Below are positions 8,194 to 18,600 of a stretch of DNA of 64,000 bases, piece by piece. The notes beneath the pieces are model-generated. The model did not search any database. It was not told the origin of the DNA and saw only the letters and a program-made list of their open reading frames with translations. Both the position numbers and the translations under genes were made by a program. Each line of letters opens with the position of its first letter. Positions within the stretch are counted from its first letter, which is position 1. This DNA comes from Planctomycetota bacterium (GTDB lineage: Bacteria; Planctomycetota; Planctomycetia; Pirellulales; Pirellulaceae). The DNA is taken from positions 1 through 64,000 of the forward strand of contig VGZC01000030.1 in the NCBI GenBank assembly GCA_016872725.1, read 5' to 3'.

Positions 8194-8528
8194 CCCGGAG
8201 GCCATCCGAGATGTCGGCCGCCCAGGAGATGGAAGTGCAGGTGGTCGACGCTTTGTCCGCCGTGCGCGCCGCAATTGGCGACGACGCGGTAGCCGTCGGC
8301 CAGCCCGAGCGTGACGGCGAGCGACCGGATGGTGAGCAACAGGTGGCCGAGCAGGGCCTGGTCTTCGGCTCGGGCATCGGCGAGCGAGGGGATCTCTTTC
8401 TTGGGGATGACCAGGACATGGGTCGGCGCCTGCGGATGGATGTCCCGAAACGCCATGCAGAGTTCGTCTTCGAAGACGATGTCCGCGGGAATCTCACGAT
8501 CGATGATCTTGCGGAATAGGGTGCTCAT
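8190..8528 (-). CDS. HIT family protein (HinT-like nucleotide hydrolase)
   Basis: 112 residues, a typical length for HinT, a purine nucleoside phosphoramidate hydrolase. It begins STLFRKIIDREIPADIVFEDE and ends with the histidine triad HLHFHLLGG, where the central His is the catalytic nucleophile. The blocks FRDIHPQAPTHVLVIPKK and YRVVANCGAHGGQSV are also standard for the family. It is cytoplasmic and its physiological substrate in bacteria is unsettled. It is followed upstream on the same strand by a small conserved protein 46 bases away, possibly one operon. Confidence 0.95.
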   Translation of the reverse strand: MSTLFRKIIDREIPADIVFEDELCMAFRDIHPQAPTHVLVIPKKEIPSLADARAEDQALLGHLLLTIRSLAVTLGLADGYRVVANCGAHGGQSVDHLHFHLLGGRHLGWPPG

Positions 8529-8574
8529 CGCGCCACCTGGATGGTTTGCGGCACGTATGCCATGGGAACGACCG

Positions 8575-8886
8575 TCAGGCGCCCGCGGTGTCGGCGGACG
8601 GGGCGCCGGTTCGGCGACGCGATCGGCGAACGGGCTTGGTGGTCCCCCATTCCCGGGTGAGCGTTTCGAAGACGTCGGGTGATTCGTAGCGGATGACGCC
8701 CTTGCCGTCGGGCATCGGTCCGATCAGACCGCGAAAGAGCGGCAGGCCGCGCAGCGAAAGGTCCGTGCTGCAGTCGTCGATCCCGATCTGCATATGGAGC
8801 CGCAGCAGCGGTTCGTTGGTCGGATAATCCTTGATGCGGAGTTCGCCGTTCGCGCCCCGTGTCACAACGCGGTACGTCTTGGCCAT
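8575..8886 (-). CDS. Conserved hypothetical protein
   Basis: 103 residues starting MAKTYRVVTRGANGELRIKD; a G-rich ribosome site lies about 10 bases upstream, so I use 8886 although the frame is open further. It contains LLRLHMQIGIDDCSTDLSLRG and ends in a basic, disordered tail (KPVRRSRRRTG). I do not recognise a family. No signal peptide or membrane segment is seen. It probably shares a transcript with the HIT gene downstream. Confidence 0.6.
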   Translation of the reverse strand: MAKTYRVVTRGANGELRIKDYPTNEPLLRLHMQIGIDDCSTDLSLRGLPLFRGLIGPMPDGKGVIRYESPDVFETLTREWGTTKPVRRSRRRTGAPSADTAGA

Positions 8887-9311
8887 CGCCTTGCACTCCC
8901 CCCAAAATCCGCGCATGCCGTCGGCGCCCCTCGGGACAACCCGTCCGGGGCGCTGCGTCCGTGCTGATCGGGCGATTGCAAGGGTCTGGCAAGACGATTC
9001 CCGTTCGATCCGGTCGCGAAAAATGGCCGGACCGGAGGATATCGGGCCGTCTCGAACCCCGCCGCGCAACCTACAAAATCATCAAGGCCATCCGTGCGCC
9101 GCGAACTTCCATTCCGCGGGAACCGTGTTGGCCGCGAAAGGAAATATCGGCGTTCGCTCGATAGCCGCGGAGCCATTCTCCAAGCCGCCGCGCATCACGC
9201 AGGAACCGACGAACCGGCACGGAATGCACAAGCGGCCCGCCGCCGGTTCCCGCCCCCTGATCGGGTCCGTCGCGGATTCGTTTGTCTTAAGGGTTCGCCT
9301 ACAATGGCCGC
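8887..9311. other. Divergent intergenic region, nothing recognised
   Basis: 425 bases between two divergent small genes. Short frames across it have no start context and look like shadow frames. The only notable site is TACAAT at 9300-9305, directly before the next gene. Confidence 0.4.
9300..9305 (+). promoter_or_regulatory. Possible -10 element giving a leaderless mRNA
   Basis: TACAAT lies six bases before the ATG at 9312, so transcription from it would begin at or within a base or two of the start codon. No Shine-Dalgarno-like sequence precedes that ATG. The -35 is not convincing. Confidence 0.25.
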
Positions 9312-9785
9312 ATGAGCAGCACGTCGTCGAAACCGGGATCGAGTGTGACCAGCCGCGGCGTGGAGTTCGCCCGATGGCCGCTCCGCGACTCGCCCTGGAC
9401 GACGTCCGGCCGGCTCGCCGGCCTGCTCGCGCTGGCCGCGATCGCCGCGTGGAGCCTCGATCGCCCGTGGACCGCCGCGGCCATCGGTCCGCTCTTGCTC
9501 CTCACCGTGTGGCGACTCTGGCTGCCGATCCGTTATGGAATCGGACCTCGCGGGATCACGGAACGCACGATCTTCCTGAAACGGCGCATCGCGTGGAACG
9601 AGATCGCAGCCATCGAGCACCGGCCTCGAGGCATCTTCGTCGTCGCGAACGCGCCTCGGCCGTTCCCCGGCGTCGCTCGCACGGCCTGGATTCCGTTCCC
9701 CGCCGATCAGGTCGATCGATTGAGGGCCCTATGCGATGCGTTCGGGCCCGGCGGGGACGCCGACAGACCCGCGCCTCCCGCCTGA
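9312..9785 (+). CDS. Small membrane protein, PH-like
   Basis: 157 residues. Two adjacent hydrophobic segments (about residues 35-52 and 55-72) are followed by a soluble part: LPIRYGIGPRGITERTIFLKRRIAWNEIAAIEHRP. The pattern of a strand turning into R-x-x-x-W-x-E-I resembles bacterial PH (bPH2/YdbT-like) domains. No function can be given. There is no ribosome site but a -10-like TACAAT just upstream, so the message may be leaderless. Confidence 0.6.
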   Translation: MSSTSSKPGSSVTSRGVEFARWPLRDSPWTTSGRLAGLLALAAIAAWSLDRPWTAAAIGPLLLLTVWRLWLPIRYGIGPRGITERTIFLKRRIAWNEIAAIEHRPRGIFVVANAPRPFPGVARTAWIPFPADQVDRLRALCDAFGPGGDADRPAPPA

Positions 9786-9961
9786 ATTGACCTCGCCTTG
9801 GATGGCCGTTTTCCGATACCATACGGCGGCATGAGTCCGAATCAACGGACCGCACGGATGCGGGTCCGCGCGTTGGACCGGCGGGCTGAGCGGCCCGCCG
9901 GCCCGTCGTCTCGCGCCGATCGCGGCCGAAACCCGCGCGACCGAAGCCTGAAGGAATGGGC

Positions 9962-12900
9962 ATGAATGAAACGCAACGGTTCGACGTGTACCGTTCGATG
10001 GCCGTCGCGCGGCGCGTGGACGAGATCGAGCAGGAGATGGTGCGTCGCGGCGAGGGCTACTTCCACGTGTCGGCCGCCGGACATGAAGGCTCGGCGATGC
10101 TCGCCCCGTTCCTGCGGCCCGGCGATTGGCTCTTGCCCCATTACCGAGACAAGGCGTTGATGCTTGCCCGCGGATTCCCCGCGCGGGGTTTCTTGGATGC
10201 CGTTCTTTGCAACGACGGATCGGCGTCGAAGGGGCGGCAGATCTCGGCCCACTTGAGCGACCCGGACCGGCGGATCGTCAGCATGGCGGGGCCCGTCGGC
10301 AATGCGACGCTGCACGCCGCCGGGATCGCCGCGGTCGTGAAAGCGAGCGAGCCCGGCATGATCGTGGTCTGCTGCCTGGGCGACGGAACGACTCAGGAAG
10401 GCGAAGTCTACGAGGCGATCGCCGAGACCGCGCGCGAGAACCTCCCCGTCCTCTTTGTGATCGAGGACAACCGCTGGGCGATCTCGACGCATACCGCGGG
10501 CCGGACGTTTTATCGGCATCGGGGAGGATGGTCGAGCGAATTCCATGGCATCCCCATCGACCGGATGGATGGCCGGCTTCCCGAACAGACGCTCGACGTC
10601 TTCGAGCGTCTTGTCGCGGCCGTCCGGTCGGGAAACGGCCCTCGACTGGTTGTGATGGATGTCGAGCGATTGGCGAGCCATACGAACGCGGACGATCAGC
10701 GCATGTATCGTGATGAAGGAGAAATCCGGCGCGCCGCGGCGACGGGCGATCCGTTCCAAAACTATCGATCGTGGCTGCTCGAGCGCGGTGCCGCGCCCGA
10801 TGCCCTCGCGCGGATCGACGAGGAAGCTCGACGGATCGTCGCGCATGCCGAATCCGAATCGCTCGCGCTCGGCGATCCGATCGTCGAGCGATCGTCGCGC
10901 ATGCCGATTCACGTGGAATGGACGCATCCGTCGCGCGAGCGGACCGCGGGCATCGTGCCGGGCGGGCTCGCGATGAAGGACGCGATCCGGGGCGTCCTGC
11001 GCGACCGCCTGGAACACGACGAGCGGGTCTGGTGCTGGGGCCAGGACATCGAAGACCCCAAAGGCGACGTGTTCGGCGTCACGCGCGGGTTGAGCACGGC
11101 GTTTCCGGGCCGCGTCCGCAACGCGCCGCTCGCCGAAGCGACGATCGTCGGAGCGGCGGTCGGCCGCGCGCTGGCGGGCCAGCGGCCCGTCGCCTTCGTG
11201 CAATTCGCCGACTTCCTGCCGCTCGCGTTCAATCAGATTTTCTGCGAGATGGGAACGATGCACTGGCGGTCGAACGGCGGATGGCGCGCGCCGGTGATCG
11301 TCATGGCGCCGAACGGCGGCTACCGGCCCGGCCTGGGCCCGTTCCATTCGCATTCCATGGAATCGATCCTCGCCCACGTGCCGGGCATCGACGTGTTGAT
11401 GCCTTCGACGGCGAGCGACGCGGCCGGATTGCTCAACGCGGCGTTCGCCTCGGAGCGTCCGACCCTCTTTCTCTATCCCAAGAGCCTACTCAATGATCCC
11501 GCGCACGCGACGGCCCCGCGCGTGGATGACCAGTTCGTGCCGATCGGCGTCGCTCGAAAGGTCCGCGCCGGCCGCGATATCACGCTCGTCGGATGGGGCA
11601 ACACGGTCCGGCTCTGTTCGCGCGTCGCGGAGACGCTCGAGTCGGCGGGTGTCGAGGCGGAGGTGGTCGACCTGCGATCGATCTCGCCGTGGGACGAACA
11701 CACGGTCCTCGCGTCGGCCGAACGGACCGCTCGGCTCCTGGTCGTCCACGAGGACAACCTCACGTGCGGCTTCGGCGCCGAGATCCTCGCGACGGTCGCG
11801 GAAAAGGCCCGCGTTCCCGTCGCCATGCGGCGCGTCGCGCGCCCCGATACGACCCTTCCGTGCAACTTCGCGAACCAGTCCGAACTGTTGCCGTCGTTCC
11901 GGACCATCTTGGATGCGGCCGCCGACCTGCTGCGGCTCGATGTCGAATGGCGCGAACCCGCCGCGCGGCCGGAAGACGGAACACGGATCATCGAGGCGAT
12001 CGGGTCGGGGCCTTCCGATGAAGCGGTGACGCTCGTGGAATGGCGCGTCGAGCCGGGCGCGAACGTGACGCGCGGCCAAGTCGTCGCGTCGCTGGAGGCC
12101 ACCAAGAGCGTGTTCGACTTGAGCGCGCCGTGCGATGGCGAGGTCGACCGTCTCCACGCGGAACCGGGCGAATCGGTCGCCGTGGGACGTCCCTTGCTCA
12201 CGCTGCGGGCCGAACGATCGGAGTCGCGGGTGCGGGCCGTCGCCTCCGAATCGGCCGCGGTTCCCGTATTGGCGCGACGCCCCAATGCGCTGGCGATCCA
12301 CGTCGCGCATGCCGACGGAAAACGGCGGATGTACGACGTCGGCGTCTCCTCCGTCGCGACCACGACCGGCGGACGCGTCGTCACCAACGAGGAATTGCTC
12401 GGCCTCCACGCTCCAATGACCTCGAACGACGTCCTGCGGCGCACGGGCATCGAACAGCGGTACTGGGCCCTTCCCGGCGAAACGGCCGTCGGACTCGCCG
12501 CGAAAGCCTGCTGGTCGCTCCTCGACCGCGAACGCCTCCTCATCGATGATCTCGATCTGGTCATCTGCGCGACGACCAGCCCGACATCCGTCACGCCGTC
12601 GATGGCCTGCCAGGTGCTCAGCGCGCTGGCCAACCGGCGGACCGGCTCGTACCTGCAAGCCTACGACATCAACGCCGCGTGCTCGGGATATCTCTACGCG
12701 CTCCAATCGGGATTCGATTTCCTGCAGAGCCGCCCCGACGGGCGCGTGCTCGTCGTGACGGCCGAACTGCTCTCTCCGCTGCTCAACCCAAACGACTTCG
12801 ACACGTCGATCCTGTTCGGCGACGCCACCAGCGCGACGGTCCTCTACGGCGAATCGCACATCGACCGAGCGCAGGCCCAGCTCTACCGGCCCGAACTCTC

Positions 12901-13288
12901 GGCGAACGCCGAGGACGGCAGCACGCTGTCGGTACCCCTCGCCCACGACGGCTATATCCGGATGAAAGGCCGGCGCGTCTTCACGGAAGCCGTTCGCGCG
13001 ATGGTCGCCAGCCTGAACCGCGCGTGCGACCGGCAAGGCCTGACCGTCGATGACCTCGCGCTCGTCGTGCCCCACCAGGCGAACCAGCGCATCCTCGACG
13101 CCATCCGGAACCGCATCCCCGTTTCCGTCTACAGCAACATCCGCCGCTACGGCAACACGTCGTCCTCGAGCATCCCCCTTTGCCTCTCGGAATTGCTCGA
13201 AACGACACCCGCCGAGAGCCGCCTGGGGTTGTGCGCGTTCGGAGGAGGATTTACGTTCGGGGCCGGCATCCTTCGCAAAACCGCGTGA
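9962..13288 (+). CDS. Fusion: 2-oxoacid dehydrogenase E1 alpha + E1 beta + lipoyl domain + KAS III
   Basis: One 1108-residue polypeptide with four modules. Residues about 5-320: E1 alpha, with HYRDKALML and the thiamine-diphosphate motif GDGTTQEG...EDN (about 140-170). Residues about 330-665: E1 beta, with EATIVGAAVGRALAG and VVHEDNLTCGFGAEI. Residues about 670-750: a lipoyl/biotinyl domain with the lysine in EATKSVFD (about K715) where ETDKA is usual. Residues about 770-1108: FabH-like KAS III with the complete triad, Cys907 (NAACSG), His1038 (VPHQAN) and Asn1065 (YGNTSS). No E2 acyltransferase or E3 is fused. AAGGA six bases upstream supports the ATG at 9962 over 9956. The domain order suggests oxidative decarboxylation of a (branched-chain?) 2-oxoacid, loading of the lipoyl arm and delivery to KAS III as a fatty-acid primer (inference). 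No tell-tale of frameshift fusion is seen. Confidence 0.9.
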   Translation: MNETQRFDVYRSMAVARRVDEIEQEMVRRGEGYFHVSAAGHEGSAMLAPFLRPGDWLLPHYRDKALMLARGFPARGFLDAVLCNDGSASKGRQISAHLSDPDRRIVSMAGPVGNATLHAAGIAAVVKASEPGMIVVCCLGDGTTQEGEVYEAIAETARENLPVLFVIEDNRWAISTHTAGRTFYRHRGGWSSEFHGIPIDRMDGRLPEQTLDVFERLVAAVRSGNGPRLVVMDVERLASHTNADDQRMYRDEGEIRRAAATGDPFQNYRSWLLERGAAPDALARIDEEARRIVAHAESESLALGDPIVERSSRMPIHVEWTHPSRERTAGIVPGGLAMKDAIRGVLRDRLEHDERVWCWGQDIEDPKGDVFGVTRGLSTAFPGRVRNAPLAEATIVGAAVGRALAGQRPVAFVQFADFLPLAFNQIFCEMGTMHWRSNGGWRAPVIVMAPNGGYRPGLGPFHSHSMESILAHVPGIDVLMPSTASDAAGLLNAAFASERPTLFLYPKSLLNDPAHATAPRVDDQFVPIGVARKVRAGRDITLVGWGNTVRLCSRVAETLESAGVEAEVVDLRSISPWDEHTVLASAERTARLLVVHEDNLTCGFGAEILATVAEKARVPVAMRRVARPDTTLPCNFANQSELLPSFRTILDAAADLLRLDVEWREPAARPEDGTRIIEAIGSGPSDEAVTLVEWRVEPGANVTRGQVVASLEATKSVFDLSAPCDGEVDRLHAEPGESVAVGRPLLTLRAERSESRVRAVASESAAVPVLARRPNALAIHVAHADGKRRMYDVGVSSVATTTGGRVVTNEELLGLHAPMTSNDVLRRTGIEQRYWALPGETAVGLAAKACWSLLDRERLLIDDLDLVICATTSPTSVTPSMACQVLSALANRRTGSYLQAYDINAACSGYLYALQSGFDFLQSRPDGRVLVVTAELLSPLLNPNDFDTSILFGDATSATVLYGESHIDRAQAQLYRPELSANAEDGSTLSVPLAHDGYIRMKGRRVFTEAVRAMVASLNRACDRQGLTVDDLALVVPHQANQRILDAIRNRIPVSVYSNIRRYGNTSSSSIPLCLSELLETTPAESRLGLCAFGGGFTFGAGILRKTA

Positions 13289-13302
13289 TCGATGGTGCAC
13301 CG

Positions 13303-13839
13303 ATGAACCCGACCTCCCCGCGCATCGGCATCGTTACCGTTTCGGATCGAGCGAGCCGAGGCGAATACGAGGATCGCGGCGGCCCCGCGATCCGCGAATA
13401 CCTCGACGAAGTCCTCGCGTGCCCTTTCGCCGTCGAGTCCCAAATCGTGCCCGATGAACGGGAACGCGTCGAGGACGCCCTCCGGTCGCTGTGCGATCGG
13501 TCGGCCTGCTGCCTGGTCATCACGACCGGCGGAACGGGACCCGCTCCACGCGACGTCACACCCGAGGCGACCGAGGCCGTTTGCGGGAAGATGATGCCCG
13601 GGTTCGGGGAACGCATGCGGGAGGTCTCGTTCCAAAAAGTCCCGACCGCTATCCTCTCGCGGCAAACGGCGGGCATCCGAGGCCGAAGCCTTGTCATCAA
13701 TCTCCCGGGTCAACCCCGCGCTATCCGCGAATGCCTCGATGGTGTCTTCGCCGCGATCCCGTATTGCATCGACCTGATCGGCGGCCCCTTCCTCACGACC
13801 CGCGAAGACCGGATCGTCGCTTTCCGACCCAGGAAATGA
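13303..13839 (+). CDS. mogA: Molybdopterin adenylyltransferase (MogA/MoaB family)
   Basis: 178 residues. The enzyme activates molybdopterin with ATP before molybdenum insertion. Diagnostic blocks: IGIVTVSDRASRGEYEDRGGP at the N-terminus, the ligand loop TTGGTGPAPRDVTPEAT at about residues 75-90, and SRQTAGIRG...NLPGQPRA. Length is normal for MogA. It starts 14 bases after the E1-KAS III fusion stop, so they probably share a transcript, but I see no biochemical link. The frame is open upstream to 13180, which would overlap the fusion gene. Confidence 0.93.
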   Translation: MNPTSPRIGIVTVSDRASRGEYEDRGGPAIREYLDEVLACPFAVESQIVPDERERVEDALRSLCDRSACCLVITTGGTGPAPRDVTPEATEAVCGKMMPGFGERMREVSFQKVPTAILSRQTAGIRGRSLVINLPGQPRAIRECLDGVFAAIPYCIDLIGGPFLTTREDRIVAFRPRK

Positions 13840-13981
13840 GCCTTCGAGCGGCATTCGTGTCCCTCCTCCCCCTTTCCCATTCTCCGCGTTCCAAGAATGG
13901 TCGCCGCCCGGCGAATAGCTAGCGATACGATATCACGTGGATATCTGGGTTCGATTCGGGGCGTCCAGGTGGGAGGGGTCG

Positions 13982-14881
13982 ATGAGCCGGGAAAAGAAGT
14001 GTACCGAGTATCGGAACGGATGGACCATGCTGGTTGCGAACGTGTTCCTGGTGATCGCGGGCGCATGCCTGTTCTTCTTTGCGATTCCGAAACTGGATCA
14101 TCCGAGCCAATACTACTGGATGGGTCCCGTGCTGCTCGCCGCGGGTATCCTGGTCGTCGTGCTGGGCGTGCTCATGCTGTGCGGCCACTTCACGTTGCAG
14201 CCGAACGAGTCCCGTGTCCTGATCCTGTTCGGGGACTATCGAGGCACCGTTCGCGAGAGCGGTTTTTTTTGGACGAATCCGTTCATGACGAAATCGCGGT
14301 TGTCGCTTCGGTCGAGGAGCTTTGAAACGCAGAAGCTCAAGGTGAACGACAAGAACGGCAATCCGATCGAGATCGCGGCGGTGGTCGTCTGGTACGTGCA
14401 TGATTCGGCGCAGGCGTTGTTCGACGTGGACCACTACGAGAAGTACGTGGCGACGCAAAGCGAATCGGCCTTGCGGCATCTCGCCAACTCCTACGCCTAC
14501 GACCACGGCGAGGCGGGCGAAGTGACGCTCCGTTCGGACGTCGACGAGGTTTCGCACGCGTTGCGGAACGAACTGCAGGCCCGGCTCGCCAAGGCCGGCG
14601 TCATGACCGACGAGGCGCGGATCACGCACCTCGCCTACGCGCAGGAGATCGCCGGGGCCATGTTGCGGAGGCAGCAGGCGGAAGCGGTGATCGCCGCGCG
14701 GCAGAAGATCGTGCACGGAGCGGTCAGCATGGTCGAGATGGCGCTGAAGGAGCTCGCCGAGAAACAAGTCGTCCGACTCGATGACGAGCGGAAGGCGGCC
14801 ATGGTCAGCAATCTGCTGGTCGTGCTGTGCGCCGAGACCGAGGCGCAGCCCGTGATCAACGCGGGAACACTCTACAACTAA
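13982..14881 (+). CDS. SPFH (band 7/stomatin-like) membrane protein
   Basis: 299 residues, with GGGAGGGG three bases before the ATG at 13982. Two N-terminal membrane segments (about residues 17-37 and 47-70) precede an SPFH domain: [26 protein letters not shown], then [25 protein letters not shown]. The helical part has the A-rich [19 protein letters not shown] typical of stomatin/flotillin oligomers. SPFH proteins form membrane microdomain scaffolds. A small DNA-binding-like protein follows after 28 bases, a pairing that suggests a two-gene unit (inference). Confidence 0.9.
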   Translation: MSREKKCTEYRNGWTMLVANVFLVIAGACLFFFAIPKLDHPSQYYWMGPVLLAAGILVVVLGVLMLCGHFTLQPNESRVLILFGDYRGTVRESGFFWTNPFMTKSRLSLRSRSFETQKLKVNDKNGNPIEIAAVVVWYVHDSAQALFDVDHYEKYVATQSESALRHLANSYAYDHGEAGEVTLRSDVDEVSHALRNELQARLAKAGVMTDEARITHLAYAQEIAGAMLRRQQAEAVIAARQKIVHGAVSMVEMALKELAEKQVVRLDDERKAAMVSNLLVVLCAETEAQPVINAGTLYN

Positions 14882-14909
14882 CGCACCTTCCAGGACGGTT
14901 GGACCGGCA

Positions 14910-15110
14910 ATGGCGGAACGGCGGGCGATCTTGCTGCGCATCGACGGCGATCTGCACGAGGCGATTCGGACGTGGGCCGAGCGGGAAATGCGCAGCGTCA
15001 ACGGTCAAATCGAGTACCTTCTCCGGCAGGCCGTGCGATCGAGGCGATCCGAGGTAAAGCCATCCGAGGAGAAGGCCCGCCGTCGATCGGCGGACGGGGA
15101 AACGGCGTGA
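14910..15110 (+). CDS. Small Arc/ribbon-helix-helix-like protein
   Basis: 66 residues. LLRIDGDLHEAIRTWAEREMRSVNGQIEYLLRQAV has the strand-helix-helix pattern of Arc/CopG-type DNA-binding domains, followed by a charged tail. It lies 28 bases after the SPFH gene in the same direction and may regulate it or bind it. A toxin partner is not present, so I do not call it an antitoxin. Confidence 0.7.
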   Translation: MAERRAILLRIDGDLHEAIRTWAEREMRSVNGQIEYLLRQAVRSRRSEVKPSEEKARRRSADGETA

Positions 15111-15612
15111 CGCCGAGCCGACATGCGACGGACGCCGGCCCGAATTGTCCCACGGACGATCGGCGCGATCAACCAGGTCCGCTTTCGGCGCGTCCCACGA
15201 GCGGAGTTCGACCAGCGTGTACATCCATTGTAGCCGTCCATCCGGCTCAACGTGCGGTACATCGAGCTACGCGGTGAACGGGCCGTTCCGCAATTGGCCG
15301 GCTTGCCGCTCGATCCCACCGGGAACTCGGATCATGGATTGCTCGGGCATCCTGGCATCCCTTCCCGATTCTGTGAGCTTTAGCGACCCACATTTTCAGG
15401 AAGGATGCCTTTTTCACGAATAGCCGTTTCTCGGCCCAGTCCGACTTACGTCCAATAACACCGACCGCTCCTCGATTTCCCCACGGAAAGCGCGCACCAG
15501 AGAGACTACACGCCGATCGGGACGGTATACTCGAACCGTCGTCGCGGCCCCACGCACCCAGGATCGGACCACCGTCCTCCGACACCGATCGGTCACCATA
15601 GGAGCGTGATTC
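15111..15612. other. Intergenic region upstream of the HzsA-like cluster
   Basis: 502 bases with no ORF that looks coding. It contains a lower-GC stretch at about 15360-15425 and the candidate promoter/operator at 15521-15540. No terminator with a T-tract was found after the Arc-like gene. Confidence 0.45.
15521..15540 (+). promoter_or_regulatory. -10-like TATACT inside a short palindrome
   Basis: GACGGT and ACCGTC flank TATACTCG (TATACT 15526-15531), 82 bases before the first HzsA-like gene. An inverted repeat centred on a -10 box would suit a repressor site. No good -35 is seen at 16-18 bases. Confidence 0.3.
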
Positions 15613-18600
15613 ATGATGCGCAGTCCGCTTACTTTTCGCGTGTCGTCCGTGTTCGGGTGGGTGATGGTCGGGATCGGACTGGTTGATGGCCATCCACTCG
15701 CCGCTCGGGCGGCCGATCCGGCGATCTACTCCGATCGCCCGAACGCCGTCGCGTTTCCGCCGCAACGCGCGAAGTTCGTCCGGTTTGTGATCCACGGCAG
15801 TACCGGCGGCCAGCCTTGCATCGATGAACTCGAAGTCTTCGCGAACAAGGGAACCGACAATCTCGCGCTCGCCGAACGCGGCGCCAAACCGGAGGCTTCG
15901 TCGTGCCTTTCGGGCTATCATCAGCACGCGATCGCCCACCTGAACGACGGCCGATACGGCAACGAGTTCAGTTGGATTTCGGCCGGCGAATCGGACGAAT
16001 GGGCTCAGATCGAACTCGCCGAACCGGCGGAAATCGCCAAGGTCGTCTTCTCGCGGGACCGCGATCGGCAATACGCGGACCGGGTCCCCATTCGATTCGA
16101 GATCCAACTCTCGATGGACGGCCTGGAATGGACGACCGTGCGGCGGGTCGAATCGCGGGCCGGTGAAGTCGCGTTGCACCGACCGGGTGGGCCCGGAAAT
16201 CTGCCTCCACCCGCGCCGTCCCCCGTTCCGCTGGAACACGCGGTCGCGTCGTCCGACGCGTTATCCGATGGCATGCTGCGCGAGGCGTTGCTCGGCGAGG
16301 AGCATGCCTGGCTCAAGGTCCACGGCCACGCCGACCTGAGCGATCGATTGATACCGTACAACGGCCGCGTCCAAGAATACCCGCGGCGTTTGGCCGAGGA
16401 CCGCGTTTCGCTTCCGACCTTCGCATCGCCGCCGAGCCTCGATGGCCGGATCGACGACGCATGTTGGAAGTCGGCATCGCGCGGCGTCGCCCGTGTCGCG
16501 CACCCATTGGACTTCGACGTCGGACCGCTCGTCGAATCGGCCGTTCTCGCCGGACATCACGGCGACGATCTCTACTTGGCGATCACGGTGAACCGCTTAC
16601 TCAGTTCGCACGTCGCCGTGATTTCCTCGGCGACCGGCGCCGACATGGGGCTCCTGCGCATCGACGGCGATCGGCTTGTGTTCGAGCGATACGCGGCGGG
16701 TGGCGGCGTCGAACGGAGCGAACCGATTGATGGAGCATGGAACGCCGATTACACGTGCATCGAGGCGCGGATCCCGCTCGGATTCTTCGACGGCTGCCGC
16801 GAAACGGGCCTTCGGATCGGACTGGGGCTTGGCGGCCGCCATACGCCGATCCGCGGACAAGGCGTGAGCTTCACGCGGTTTTCGCGCATCGCGGTCGCCC
16901 AGGTCGGGCCGGCCATTCGCGGCGTGTTTCAGGTCCGCATCAGCGCGGCGCCCGGCGGTGGACCGATCACCTGCGCGCTGTCGGCGCCCGGCGTCGATCG
17001 AACGGTCGTGCTTGCGGCCGGCGAATCGATCGACATCGCCGTCGAGGGACAGGGAGCGATCGGACCGGAGGCGGCTTTCGCGGTGCGCACCGACGAGGGG
17101 GACGACTGCGAGATCCACCTCTTCCGATACGATCCGCTGTTCCGCGCGCTGACCTCATTCGAGGAAATGATCGAGCGGTTCGCGCGGCAAGGTCATGATG
17201 TGGCGGTCGAACGCCGTGAATGGACCGCGCTGTTCGAGCGGCATGCGGCGCTGTGCGCCGCGCCGGTTCCCGACCCGGCCGCCGAACGGCTCGCGTTCCT
17301 CGACGCGCGCCGCGCGAAACGAAAACTCTTTTTCCGCGAACCCGGATTGACCTCGATCGAAAACATCCTGTTCGTGAAGCGGCACGCGTTCGAGCCTTCG
17401 CACAACTACAGCGATTTGCTCGACGCGCCCTATCGTCCGGGCGGCGGCGTCTTCGTCCTGCGGATTCCGCGCGTGGACGGACGCCTCGATCCCGACCGCG
17501 CCCGCGCCGACCGCCTTTTTGAATCGGGAGGGGGTATCGCTCGGGATCCGGCGGCGTCATTCGACGGCAAGAAGGTCTATTTCGGATACCGGCCCTCGCC
17601 CGATGGGTACTTCCACATCATGGAGATGCGCTCCGACGGCGGCATGCCTCGTCCGCTCACCGACGGCCCGTTCCACGACTACTGGCCTTGCCCGCTCCCC
17701 GACGGCGGACTCGCCATGATCAGCACGCGATGCAAGGCGCGGTTCATTTGCTGGCGGCCGCAGGCGGCCGTCCTGTTTCGCATGGACGCCGACGGCAACG
17801 ACGTCCGACCTCTTTCGTACGCGAATCTGACCGAATGGGGTCCGTCGGTCATGAACGACGGACGCATCATCTGGCAACGGTCGGAGTATATCGACAAAGG
17901 CGCCGACTTCAGCCACACGCTCTGGGCGATCCGTCCCGACGGAAGCCATCCCGAACTGGTTTTCGGAAACGACATCATCCAACCGAACGGTTTCGCGAAC
18001 GGGCGCGAGGTGCCGGGCACGGGTGAGTTCCTATGCACGTTGATCTCGCATTTCGGCGACCTCAACGGCCCGCTCGCGCTGGTCGATCCGGGGCAAAGCA
18101 GATTCAGCGATCGGGCGATCACGACGTTGACTCCCGAAGTTCCCTGGCCGGGAAACTGGCCTCGCGAGGAGTGTTTCCGCGACGGCGTTCCGCTTACGCG
18201 GGATTGCTTCCTTTGCGCGCACGCGCCCCGCGACCAGTTCGGGCTCTGCGTGCTCGATCGATTCGGCAATCGCGAGATGCTCTATCTCGATTCGGAGATC
18301 GGCAGCATGTGCCCGACTCCGCTCATGCCTCGGCCGATCCCTCCCGCGTTGGAATCGAAGTTCGCCGACGAGGAGACGCCGGGCGAGCTGTTTGTGGCGG
18401 ACGTCTATCGGGGGATCGAGGAACAGGTTCCGCGCGGCACGATCAAGTTCTTGCGGATCAGCCAGGAAATCCGCGCGGACCTGGATCGCATGCCCGATGG
18501 AACGTATCGCTACGACCATCCCGAGTTCCAGGACTGGTACGCGACGCCGATCCACAAGGTGAGCGGTCCGTTCGGATGGCCGTCGTACGTCGCGAAGGGA

